Shown: positions 54,112 to 64,000 of the stretch, piece after piece
Layout: each line of letters starts with the position of its first letter
How positions within the stretch are numbered: position 1 is the first letter of the stretch
NCBI GenBank assembly: GCA_009761415.1
Contig: QUOL01000011.1
Span: 496,001-560,000, forward strand
Reading direction: 5' to 3'
From: Sarcomyxa edulis
Taxonomy: Eukaryota; Basidiomycota; Agaricomycetes; Agaricales; Mycenaceae
DNA: 64,000 nt
The notes under the pieces: model-generated
Database searches by the model: none
What the model was told of the DNA's origin: nothing
Seen by the model: the letters and a program-made list of their open reading frames with translations, nothing else
Translations under genes and position numbers: made by a program

Positions 54112-55480
54112 CGCGTGGGGACCTATTCTCGGTACTGGCGGAACTACAGTGCTCTGGTGGACTTGTCTCACCTCAACTTAATTTATATCTCCTGCCCGAG
54201 GGCAACGATACAGGCGCCGGGTGGAGCAATTATCGCTGCCGATTGGTGCGCGCGGGGATCCCTTCTCAGTACTGGCGGAACTGAATCGTACTGGTGGCCC
54301 ATAGCTCACCTCGGAGATAGCTATATAGCTTGAGGACTTGAAGACTTGAGAGAGAGAGGAGTGTGTCTGCCGATGAGTGCACCGGAGGATCTCTTCTCAG
54401 TACTGGCGAAACTGGATCATACTGGTGGCCGTGGCTCACCTGAAACGGAATCCGATAACCCGAGAGCCTAAGAGTCGAGTGTGTCTGCAGATGAGTGCAC
54501 CGGAGAATCTCTTCTCAGTACTGGCGGAACTGATTCGTACTGGTGGCCGTGGCTCACCTCGAATAAATTTATAACTCGAGAGCTTCAGAGCCTGCAGATA
54601 AGCGCACCGGAGGATCTCTTCTCAGTACTGGCGGAACTTGATCGTGCTGGTGGCCGTGGCTCACCTCGATGAGAATCCTATAATTGGAGAGCTGAGAGTT
54701 GAGTCTGTCTGCCAATGAGCGAGCCGGAGGATCTCTTCTCAGTACTGGCGGAACTGAATCGTACTGGTGGCCGTGGCTCACCTCGGATAGATTTATAGCT
54801 CGAGAGCTTCAGAGTCTGCAGATAAGCGCACCGAAGGATCTCTTCTCAGTACTGGCGGAACTTGATCGTACTGGTGGCCGTGGCTCACCTCTAAAAAAAC
54901 CTTATATCTTGAGAAGTTCAGGGTCTGCAGATAAGCGCACCGGACGATCTCTTCTCAGTACTGGCGAAACTGGATCGTACTGGTGGCCGTGGCTCACCTC
55001 AAATATAATCCTATAACTTGAGAACTTCAGGGTCTGCAGACAAGCGCACCGGACGATCTCTTCTCAGTACTGGCGAAACTGGATCGTACTGGTGGCCGTG
55101 GCTCACCTTGAACAGAATCCTATGACTTGGGAAGTCGAGTGTGTCTGCAAACGAACGCACCGGAGGATCTCTTCTCAGTACTGGCGGAACTTGATCGTAC
55201 TGGTGGCCGTGGCTCACCTCAGATAGACTTCTATGAATTGAGAGCTCGAGAGTTGAGTGTGTCTGCCAATGAGTGCACCGATCTCTTCTCAGTACTGGCG
55301 AAACTGGATCGTACTGGTGGCCGTGGCTCACCTTGAATAAGACCCGATAACTTGAGAGCTTCAAAGAGTTGAATGTGTCTGCAAACAAGCGCACCGGAGC
55401 ATGGGGCTGCTAGATAGACTGTGGAGCACGTCCTGGTCAGTAAATGCGAAATTTGATCGTATCGAAAGACTGTCTCACCT
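54112..55480 (-). repeat. Tandem array of about 12 units with an intron-like 73-nt core
   Basis: Units spaced 104-140 bp. Each has a core which, on the minus strand, starts GTGAGCCACGGCCACCAG, contains CGCCAGTACTGAGAAGAG and ends TCTGCAG or a close variant; core length is 69-73 nt in the ten good copies (for example 54593-54665, 54711-54783, 54818-54890, 54927-54999, 55035-55107, 55147-55219). Outer copies near 54112 and 55400 are degenerate. Between the cores lie much less conserved segments of 34-57 nt, such as ACCCTGAAGTTCTCAAG. The core has GT and AG ends, a CTGA branch-like word and a fungal intron's length. Confidence 0.8.
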
Positions 55481-55560
55481 CTTGAGTCGATCTTCGATGA
55501 GAGATCTAGAGAGCAGGCGTCTAGTCTAGTGATCAGTGTCGGCACAGACTCTGACATGAC

Positions 55561-56310
55561 ACGTTGTGAAAGATCTCACCAATGGTCACGAAACCCGAAA
55601 AGATCTCCAACGTTGTTCAGGACAAACAGCCGATGACGCACTCTGGTAGAACTTGTGACTATCGAGCGAGGGTTCTTTAGCGACGACTATACAAGCTGAA
55701 GAGAGCGGGAAGGAGCACGTACCCATATACATAAGAATCAAGATAGATGAAGCAAGAGTATCGATGTCGAGCTAGAGTTCGAAGATGATGGAGGGGGCAG
55801 AGTAGATGGTGGTAAGAGACAGAAAGAAGTGGGCGATTTGTTGAGAGACTTGGGTGGTCCTTGGGGGATTTTATATCCGAGAGGGCTGACAGTACCAGAG
55901 GATGACATTTCTGATTCTGGTTCGCCTCCTAGTCTCAGACAAAAGGTCAGCCTCCGGAATTTCCTATGGCGGATTTGCGGTCCATCAGCCCAGTCTTGAA
56001 TTCCGGATATAGCCAGTCCTAATTGTAATGGATACTCAGGGACATGTACATGACTGCGACGGATGGGTTCGACGATGATGGGGCTAACGAAAGTAGGAAT
56101 GTAGCAATTTCCAATTAGTGGGTCGGTAACAGCCCGGGGTGGCCTTGTAACGCGTATGTTTGTCCATTGACGCCACGGTCTTCGACGCGCCAACACGCGT
56201 TTGTATCTTGGGCTGTTTTGAGATCTATGCAGTGGACCAGAGCACATACACACGTATCTTGCAATCAAATCAGATAGAAAACGCGTCCCATTCACGTCAA
56301 TATATAAAAT
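55561..56310. other. Spacer upstream of the tandem array
   Basis: No recognised gene. On the minus strand it lies upstream of the array; GTGAGATC...CACTAG (about 55518-55580) is a further intron-like segment, and a possible ATG occurs at 55732. A longer minus frame at 55738-56295 lacks an ATG start. Confidence 0.35.
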
Positions 56311-58498
56311 TCACAGCTCCTCCCTCTTCTTCTCATCTACGTTAGTATCAAGAGGCAAGCAAAGCGCAGGAGAAGTCCCCGTGAATTGGTATTCACACTT
56401 CTCCAGCTCCGCAACGGTGTGGATCGCGTTTTCTGTGCCACACGTCATGACAAACTGCAAATAGAAATAGACCAGAGGTTATCATTTTGTTCGGTGGGGG
56501 GATCGATGATCAGAGGGGAACGTACGATGACACTTCGTTCGGGTCCATTCCAGCATCTAGCGCCGTTCTTGTACACTTGTTTGGTATAGTATTCTGGATC
56601 TCCGGGCTTGACATCTGGCGATGGGTTCCATGATTTGAATTTTCTAGAGATGGATATTTGGTTGAGTCAGATTGGGTAGGGCCAAGGTAAGGAACGACAA
56701 TACCCTAGACTGAAGTTAGATCCGCCCTTGTTGGGTTTCTGTTTTCCTTCTTTGAATAGACATATTTCGTAGGTATATCTATATGCCGCCGGTTAGCTCT
56801 GATCATAGAGGAAGAGATGGAAGACATACTCTCCCGTGTCCTTTTCAAGACAAGTACCGTCAAGTTTCTTCCATTCGCCTTCTGCACCGAATCCATGAAT
56901 GTTGAAGACTTCAGCGAGATCGCTCTCGGCGTCAGCTTTCTGCTCTTTGACACGGTTCAGACTAGCTTCTGCATCTGCGAGAGCTTGCCTGGCGCGTGAA
57001 GAGTCTGCAAGCGGTGTCAAGACGAAGCAAAATGAACATAATCGAGAAGGCACGGACCAGTCGAGCGCTCGTCGCTTCCTTGGAAAATGCCCAATGTCTC
57101 CAACCAAGACACGATTGTGTCCTTGAGGTCTTCGTATTGAGGAACAAGAGCGTCTGGAAGATACGAAGAAAGGTCAAATACTGTGAACGGGTCAGTATGT
57201 TCCGAAGTACAGGTGATGATGGTATAACTTACGGATTGAATCCGAAGATGGAGACCGGATATGCTCCTCGTGTTCAAGAAGTAAGGAAACATAATCCGAG
57301 TTGACCAAGCTATCGAGCTGGTGCTCGAGCTCTTCAGCAGTCCACATTCCTTCTTCCAGTGGCTCTTCCTTGTTATCTTCGTCAGAGCCTAATTCCTCCT
57401 CGCTAACGTTCTCTGTCTCGGCTTCTTTCTCGGCTTCACCGATATGTGGCAAGCCAGCGAGGTACTCCCATCCACGGACGGCTTCTAGGACAGCCATGTC
57501 TTGGTAATTTGGGTTGTAACCAGAACGAAGAGAGTCGAGGATGTCGCCGAGGGCCTTTTCGCGTTCGAGGTGCTTCTTGTGTTCCCGTTGAAGGGACTTT
57601 AGAGCGTTGGAATGGTTTATCAGGGAAATGTAGAGAGCTAGATAGTGATTAGTATTACGCTTCACAGAAACAAGAGAGGGGGCTTACGAGATTGCTGCTT
57701 GTGTTCCAAGGCGGCGGCGGAGAGAGATTCTGTCCGGTCAGCGATATCTATTGTCCTCGGTCAAATTGGTTTATCTCAATTGGTATACTGCATGAGACAT
57801 ACCTTGTAGACGCGCGACCTCCTTCTCTCGCACGGCAATTTCCTGATCAGAAGATGAAATGAGAGCTTCTAATCTCGCCTTTTCTTTATGCGCGAATGCG
57901 ATATACGTGGACCGTATTTTTGCTCCCTGCGAGATCCCATGAGACGAGGGTTGATTTGATACAATTGCTGGCATACCGTCTTCTGAATCTTGCGTTCCTC
58001 GTCCCGTTTCTTTCTATACGCATCGCCCACTTCTTTGCAAATATTAGGGCAGACTCCTGATGGCTCGTCAGATCCGTCGCAGCACTGAATCTCTACCAAC
58101 ACTGTTAGTGACATCTACAAATAGTCTACAGAGCTACACACCACACAGCCCGTCATTCACTCTCGAACTCGGTATAATTCCGCCAATATGGCCTTCGTTC
58201 CGGCAATAGAACGTGCTGTTAGGGCATGCACTTGTGCCTTTTCAATCTTTGTCAGAACTGCTATATAGCTACTGAGATTCGACTGCATCCAACCTGGTTC
58301 GTCGCTGCCATCAAGACAGTCGCAATAATCATTGTTCACTGCACTCCATGGAATATCTTTAGATCCGTCCAGGCATTTCCACGAGCCAGATTTTGGGGTG
58401 GTATATAGAGGCAATAAATCTGGAACAACTCCAAGAGTCTTGTCGACGACCGCTACGGTAGATAGAGGCGCAAGAACGAGCAAGAGCCAGGGAATCAT
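56311..58498 (-). CDS. GTB1: Glucosidase II beta subunit (ER quality control)
   Basis: Regulatory subunit of ER glucosidase II, which trims glucose from N-glycans and binds the mannose arms. Start at 58498 with a signal peptide ([19 protein letters not shown]). The two LDLa-type modules follow ([51 protein letters not shown]). A coiled region is next ([32 protein letters not shown]), then an acidic part ([20 protein letters not shown]). The C-terminal MRH-domain exons are visible as [32 protein letters not shown] and [20 protein letters not shown], ending [12 protein letters not shown]. The final REEL is a degenerate KDEL/HDEL-type retrieval signal. About ten short introns. Confidence 0.92.
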
Positions 58499-58648
58499 TG
58501 AGAGCAACGTGAACGTGACTGTCACGATCTTGGGGAACGTGTGACGTGTCGCTATTGCGCTTGTTTGGCAGAACCGGGAATTGCCGAGAGTGCAGTAAAA
58601 TTGGGGATTCCTCGTCGTGTTCCCGTCGTTGCGACTCTCAAGACCCAA

Positions 58649-59187
58649 ATGGTGAGTGGAATGCTGCTCTACGACGTTTCGCCAGAGGAAGACGGACCCA
58701 TCGTTGTGCTACCTGTGTGGTTGGATTGCAGAAAACACCACTCGTTTCGATGGATTGGCCGAATTTCATCTGGATGTCTCGCAGGTTTCGACGTGGATTA
58801 CTGACATCCATGTTTCTCTAGGCCAAAGCTAAAGCACCCCCGCCATCGAGTGGCGGTAAATCCGCAAAGAAAAAGAAGTGGTCCAAGGGAAAGGTCAAGG
58901 ATAAGGCTCAGCACGCCGTCACCCTTGACAAGGTCATGTTCGACCGAATCATCAAGGAGGTCCCCACCTTCCGATTCATCAGCCAGAGCATCCTTATCGA
59001 GCGATTGAAGATTGGTGGAAGTCTTGCTCGTCTTGCTATCAAACATTTGGAGAGGGATGGATCGATCAAGCGCATTGTTCACCACTCTGGCCAGCTGATC
59101 TACAGTGCGTCTATCCTGTTAATTCGATTAAGACCTTGAATCTTACCTTTTCTCTCTTTAGCACGGGCAACTGCTGCGTCGGATTAG
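58649..59187 (+). CDS. RPS25: 40S ribosomal protein S25 (eS25)
   Basis: Cytosolic small-subunit ribosomal protein. Exons 58649-58651 (the ATG alone, followed by GTGAGT), 58822-59104 and 59162-59187 give 103 residues. The protein reads [80 protein letters not shown] and [16 protein letters not shown], which is S25 throughout. Divergent from GTB1, with only 150 bp between the starts, so the promoters overlap. Confidence 0.96.
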
Positions 59188-59647
59188 ACGTTCGTTCGTT
59201 TCCCTGTCGTATTCTATGCTTAGGCCCATGTATTCCAGACTGCACACACCAAAAATCCATATGCTCTGACGCAAAAACATTCATATTATGCGTGATATTC
59301 GTTTTCTCGATGCTGTAGTTTTTTTTGAAGGCCAGTTGCTTCCCTCCGTTCCGTCCTCAGCAAGACTTCGCCATTGATATTGCTGTATCACTATCCTGAG
59401 CACCTGTAGATTACACCTGCTGGCTTTTCGGTCCGCATCCCATGATGACTTGAGATGAAATGTTCACCCGTTATTGCTCTCCTAATTTGTAGACACCCCA
59501 GGTCGCTCAGTACGAACTTTCATTTGACTTTCATGCTAATTTTGCAAATTGGTATGGTCCGTCTGCCCCGAATAACCTTTTCGTCGAACCGGTGATACTT
59601 AGGATGTGGAGCACCACTCCGCGAAATCCCTATCTTCTCCCCGTACC
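59188..59647. other. Spacer RPS25 to FGGY kinase
   Basis: 460 bp holding the RPS25 3' end and the kinase promoter; no frame of interest. Confidence 0.4.
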
Positions 59648-61915
59648 ATGTCTACAGAAAACTACTACATCGGAATCGACGTAGGAACGGGCTCAGCTCG
59701 CGCATCTCTCGTCAAGAAAGATGGCACGACCGTCGCCTCGTCCACCCAAGAGACAATTACCTGGCGCGATCCTGAAGATCATAGGATCTTCGAACAATCT
59801 ACCACCAATATCTGGTCGAGCATATCCTCTGCTATAAAATCCGTTCTATCCCAGTCCAGGGTACCTGCGTCTGCAGTGAAAGGTCTTGGTTTCGATGCGA
59901 CTTGTTCTTTGGCTGTCTCGGATCTTCAAGGTGAACCCATCGTGGTGACCAAAGGGCAGAACCTGGGCCAACCAGGAGAGCGTAATATCGTGCTTTGGGC
60001 TGATCATCGCGCGGAAAAGGAAGCAGAGCTCATCAACAGTACTGGATCTGTTGTTCTCGACTATGTTGGAGGCACGATGAGTGTAGGTTCTCTCCACGTT
60101 CGCCTCCATATCATTACTATCTGGACCCATGAAATAGTGCACCTAACACACTGTTATGTGATTCTTCACTCATACAGCTCGAGATGGAGATCCCCAAGAT
60201 TCTGTGGTTGAAGAACCATATGGAACCATCGTTATTCTCCCGATGCCAATTCTTCGACTTGCCTGATTTCCTCACCTATCGTGCGACCACGGATAACACC
60301 CGATCTTGTTGTTCCCTTACTTGCAAATGCGGCTTTGTCCCGAAAACCGGATGGCAGGCCGACTTTTTCGAGGAGATCGGATTGGCGGAGCTTGTGGAGA
60401 AGGAATATAAGCAGATGGGAGCCGGGAAGGTCGGAGATGTGTTGACTGCCGGTTTGCCTGTAGGTAATGGTCTTTCCAAGAAGGCAGCAGAGGAGTTTGG
60501 CCTTCTTGAGGGAACTCCGGTTGGCAGTGGGCTCATTGACGCGTAAGTGGTGTTTTTCTAGATCTTTTGACAAACTGACGCGTTTTCGTTGCTGCGTACA
60601 GTTATGCTGGATGGATGGGGACCGTTGCGGCTCGATTCAAGGAAAATGGAAAGTTGTCCGAAATCGTGCCCTCGCTTACAGAATCCGCACATCGTCTCGC
60701 AGCCGTTGCGGGGACGAGTACTTGTCATATCGTGCAGGTATGTATCATTTTCTCTCTACATTGATGCGAGTGCGATCGCTCAATCATTACCATACAGAGT
60801 CCGAAGGGTGTCTTTGTTCCTGGGGTGTGGGGACCTTACAAGGACGCCGTATTCCGCGGTTGGTGGATGAACGAAGGAGGACAGTCTTCTACTGGGCAGG
60901 TGAAGCGTCATTGAGTATTTTTCATTTTATCTCAGCTGATTTAATTGTGGTCTATTCCATCAGCTCATTGACTTCATGCTGACCACACATCCTGCGTATC
61001 AAAAATTGGTCGAATTGGGAAAGACGAAGAATGTGAATATTCATGTTCGTGAGTACTGTCCATCTCACAAGTTCTGTCACTATATCCTCTAACTCAAACA
61101 TTTGACAGTGTTACAAGAGATACTGGAGAAATTACGCCTCGAAAAGGGCGTGGACAGTCTCGTGGAGCTCACGAAGGATTTGCACATCTACCCAGACCTA
61201 CACGGTGAGACGGAACGTTGGTTGACTGCTAAACGGGGGCACTGACTACAAACTTTCCTTGTAGGGAATAGATCTCCCATTGCGGATCCACGCATGAGAG
61301 GATCTATCGTAGGACTAGAACTGGTATGCAACCTCCGTCCCTGATCTGCTTTATATCCGTTGATCACCAAACACTACAGGACGATACCCTCAACGATTTG
61401 GCTCGTAAATACAATGCCACCCTCGAATCCATCGCCCTCCAGACACTCCACATCCTTGACTCGATGAACTCCAAAGGCCACGAAATTACTTCAATCTACA
61501 TGAGTGGCGGTCAAGCGAAGAATATCGGCATGATGCAGTTGTTTGCTGATACTTGCGGAGTACCCGTGGTCCTACCGTTCGACCACGCTGGAGCGGTGGT
61601 ACTGGGTGCTGCTATGTTAGGAAGATTTGCGGCGGAGGTTAGTAGTGCGAAAAAGAAAGGGGATGAATTGTCAGCTGAAAAGGAGGGAGAACTGCTCTGG
61701 GAGATCATGGTATGTCGCTCACGTAATGATGTGCAAGTTCATGATTTACTAAGATTCTGGTTGTTCAGGTGGAGATGACACCTCCTGGAACGCAAATTGC
61801 GCCTGCGGCGACACCCAAGGAGAAGAAGATTCTAGACGCCAAGTATAAGATTTTCCGGGAAACTATAGACATCCAGAAACGCTGGCGCAAAGAGATGGAG
61901 GATGCGGCCAAGTAA
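59648..61915 (+). CDS. FGGY-family carbohydrate kinase (ribulokinase-like)
   Basis: Sugar kinase of the FGGY family, in the YDR109c/FGGY subgroup linked to D-ribulose phosphorylation; the exact substrate is inferred only. Nine exons (59648-60082, 60178-60542, 60602-60737, 60798-60899, 60964-61048, 61109-61204, 61265-61323, 61380-61709, 61769-61915) join to 584 residues. Motifs are [20 protein letters not shown] (N-terminal phosphate loop), [94 protein letters not shown] and [20 protein letters not shown]. The start at 59648 was preferred to 59606 because the domain begins five residues later. Confidence 0.93.
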
Positions 61916-62383
61916 ATCAATTCAACATATCATCCTGTAGAGTAGAAAGCAATGCATGTAACAGATATGGAATCCTTAAGAATGCTAGAACTGATTATAC
62001 GCCAGTCTAATGGAACGTTTGGGCGCTCACATGTGCCACACAGCGCTCAGTACCAGAACATCCATGTTATCGGTCTACGTCCGAAAGAGGACATTGATGT
62101 TTAGGGAGGACGTGGTTGCCAAACAGCCCCTTCCGGAATCTGCCACATTTCTAACTTGATCTCCGTCGAAACTTCGACAATCGGGATGCCATAAAGCGCT
62201 CATGCGCCAGGGCTACGGAGAAGCTACAGTCGATCCGAGGAACTCACATGACATGCTGACGATCTTCAGTAGAAATTTGAAGATTCACGCAACCTCACTG
62301 GCCACGGAAAACGGAACGGTGGTAATGCAATGCCAGCGAAGTAGCTCGTTGCGTTCTTTCTTGCCTTTCCTCTTAGTCATGTT
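61916..62383. other. Spacer upstream of the kinase-like gene
   Basis: About 470 bp. A short plus frame from the ATG at 62202 could be a 5' exon of the next gene, joined near 62347 to an acceptor (TAACAG) at about 62403, but the join is not secure. Confidence 0.35.
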
Positions 62384-63922
62384 TTGACATTTTTTAGTAA
62401 CAGATATGTGCAAAGATTGGTCAGCACTCGACACAGAGCACGCCGACAGGCGCTGACTACCGAAAGTACAAGTCATAGACCATATTCATCGAAGACTCAT
62501 GGAAAGCATCTGTTTGTCTCCTCGGGAACTGAAATTGAAGTGCATACTGGTCGTTTTATCTCTCATAGACTGTCTCGAGTCGCTTCTACAAGTGACTCCA
62601 GACTCAATTACGGTCAGAAGCGATCTCTCACTTCCGCTGCGTTCGTAAAGCCAGACTCTGAACTCAATAACACCAGCCAAAGGTAAGTAGCAAACGTAGC
62701 CCACGATATCACGGCCTTATTGACATAATTTGATGCCAGTACGCCGACTGATATCGTCAGTCCCTACACGGTTGAGTCCAAGCTCGCGCTTGAGTACGTG
62801 CCAGAATACAGTGTCTCGGGGCCCGAGGTCATCGAAGTCAACGTGATCAAAGTGTTCACTCCGTTTACCAACTCACAAAGCCTGGTTGTCGAGCTGTCTA
62901 GACCCCACCATCACCTTCCTCGTCGTTTTGTCGTCAAGCTTGTCGATCCTCGTTTCTGCAGGCCCGAACATCATCACGACACATATAAGGATCCTTGGAA
63001 TCTCGAATATGAGACTCGGCTCGGGGAGGGCATACTCAACGCCAGACGCGGCATATGGCCCAATTATTCCGTGCGCTTAGGGTCGAGCAATCCTATGAAA
63101 GTCTACGATACAGATTACCTCAATCTCCCTCAGCCTCAGCAGGACTGGGTTCAGGAATTCGAAAGTTGGGACGGTTTATTCGACCAACTAGACACGGAGA
63201 TTGAGGCCTATCGTCTCTTACGCTCCATGCAGGGCGCAGGCATCCCACGACTATACGGAAGATGCAGGTACCACGTGAAGCATGTAGGTCCAATCCTCGA
63301 TTCTATTTTGGCCACTGTTCCTGGAATCCTCCTTGAGTACATCGAGGGAGCGTCCATGGATCGTCTCAAAGTTGGTGTCGACCTATCAGCAGCAGATGCT
63401 GAGCGAGTATCTCGAGGCGTCTTGAACCTCATGCGCCGTCTTCGCCGTCTTCGGGTCATACACAATGATATAGCGGGTCGTAATTTCATTGTTCGACCCA
63501 AACATTTGGACTACCCATTTATCATCGACTTCGGCATGGCGATGCTTCCCACTCGATCCTCCTCGACTGTGGAAGAATGGAATTCTGCTGTTGCAAGTAA
63601 CGTTGAAGTAGATGTGACTCGCAGGGCTCTTGCACACTTGGACTGGCATACGCCGTCACCTTCTAGGAGACTCTTTGAACAACCCGACCCGTGGAAGGGT
63701 TGGTACTATGCGAATGTATATGCCAGGGCCTGGCGCGACATGCGACCTACTCGCTTCCCTCCGGAGACCTTATTTGAAGAGATTGATGATCGTCCTCCGG
63801 ACGTGATCACAATGGAGCAGAATGGGAAACAGCACGTCTGGGAACAGCTTCGATATAGAATGCGACCTGGCATCAATACTAACGACGCTGATCTCGATTG
63901 GAAATATTCAGATGACCAGTAA
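62384..63922 (+). CDS. Protein-kinase-fold protein; 5' end uncertain
   Basis: Predicted kinase or pseudokinase of fungal type with unknown substrate. Exon A (to about 62680) encodes THGKHLFVSSGTEIEVHTGR and splices (GTAAGT...GCCAG) to STPTDIVSPYTVESKLALEY, after which one open frame runs to 63922. Kinase landmarks are a Lys strand (RRFVVKLVDPRF), a long insert, LLEYIEGASMDRL, the catalytic loop VIHNDIAGRNFIV (HND...N rather than HRD...N) and FIIDFGMAML (DFG kept). The Lys, catalytic Asp, Asn and DFG Asp are all present, so activity is possible. The true ATG is not identified: exon A's frame has no ATG before it, and 62202 is one candidate. Confidence 0.7.
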
Positions 63923-64000
63923 AGGTTTCCTTTCCTCGATTTATAACTTAGAGATATCGTCTCTTTGTGCCTCCCGAACATATATTAGACTTTGATATGC

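Noticed and set aside
54569..55394. Reading the tandem array as a continuous repeat protein (SHGHQYDPVSPVLRRD-like)
   Set aside because: The frames are interrupted by stops between units and the repeated peptide is just the translated intron-like core; no start or signal peptide leads into it.
55738..56295. 185-codon minus frame between the tandem array and GTB1
   Set aside because: Starts without ATG and overlaps the GTB1 3' region; composition is not protein-like.
1..64000. CRISPR arrays, bacterial operons, rRNA genes, integrases
   Set aside because: None seen; the only tandem array (54-55.5 kb) has units and variable spacers unlike CRISPR repeats, and the sequence is clearly fungal nuclear DNA.

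Overview
The window is nuclear DNA from a filamentous basidiomycete, most likely a mushroom-forming agaricomycete. Genes are dense on both strands and cut by many short GT-AG introns of about 50-70 bp. The gene set (fungal ERG27, ARA2, ALE1, NUG1, a many-intron GH35 beta-galactosidase, F-box-like proteins) fits that group. Species cannot be named from the sequence.

Left part (1-29.7 kb) is mostly housekeeping: the 5' end of an S10 carboxypeptidase (-), NOP58 and ERG27 (+), an F-box protein (-), mitochondrial ATP synthase subunit d (+), a secreted GH35 beta-galactosidase (-), D-arabinose dehydrogenase ARA2 (-), an NDUFA4/MLRQ-like respiratory subunit (-), a 1227-residue coiled-coil protein (-), an isochorismatase-fold hydrolase (+), the nucleolar GTPase NUG1 (-), a TRA2-like RRM/SR protein (-) and RPL18 (+). 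Between 21.3 and 22.2 kb lies an 862-bp foldback element with terminal inverted repeats, a TTAGGG-like tract and tRNA-like A and B boxes.

Central part (29.7-53.6 kb) is accessory. Seven paralogous genes for an unrecognised protein of 107-109 residues ('family A') lie at 30.3, 31.9, 32.6, 35.5, 36.2, 37.2 and 53.2 kb. Two paralogous membrane proteins ('family B', 38.4 and 51.2 kb) each stand head-to-head with a family A gene, so an A-B pair occurs twice in opposite orientation. Four family A genes carry the same 15-bp element about 190-235 bp before the start codon. Broken genes and moved fragments (a serine-protease-like relic, an ALE1 tail fragment, two segmental duplications) show an actively rearranging region. 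Ordinary genes are interspersed: an F-box protein, ALE1, a MARVEL protein, a Ser/Thr-rich membrane protein, a small membrane protein and a WDR89-like WD40 protein.

Right part: at 54.1-55.5 kb a tandem array of about a dozen units has a strongly conserved core of about 73 nt that on the minus strand looks like an intron (GTGAG...CAG), separated by divergent 34-57 nt segments. It is either an unusual minisatellite or a microexon gene. Glucosidase II beta subunit (-), RPS25 (+), an FGGY sugar kinase (+) and a protein-kinase-like gene (+) follow.

All gene models were read by eye from frames, splice signals and remembered family features. Exon limits are given where worked out.
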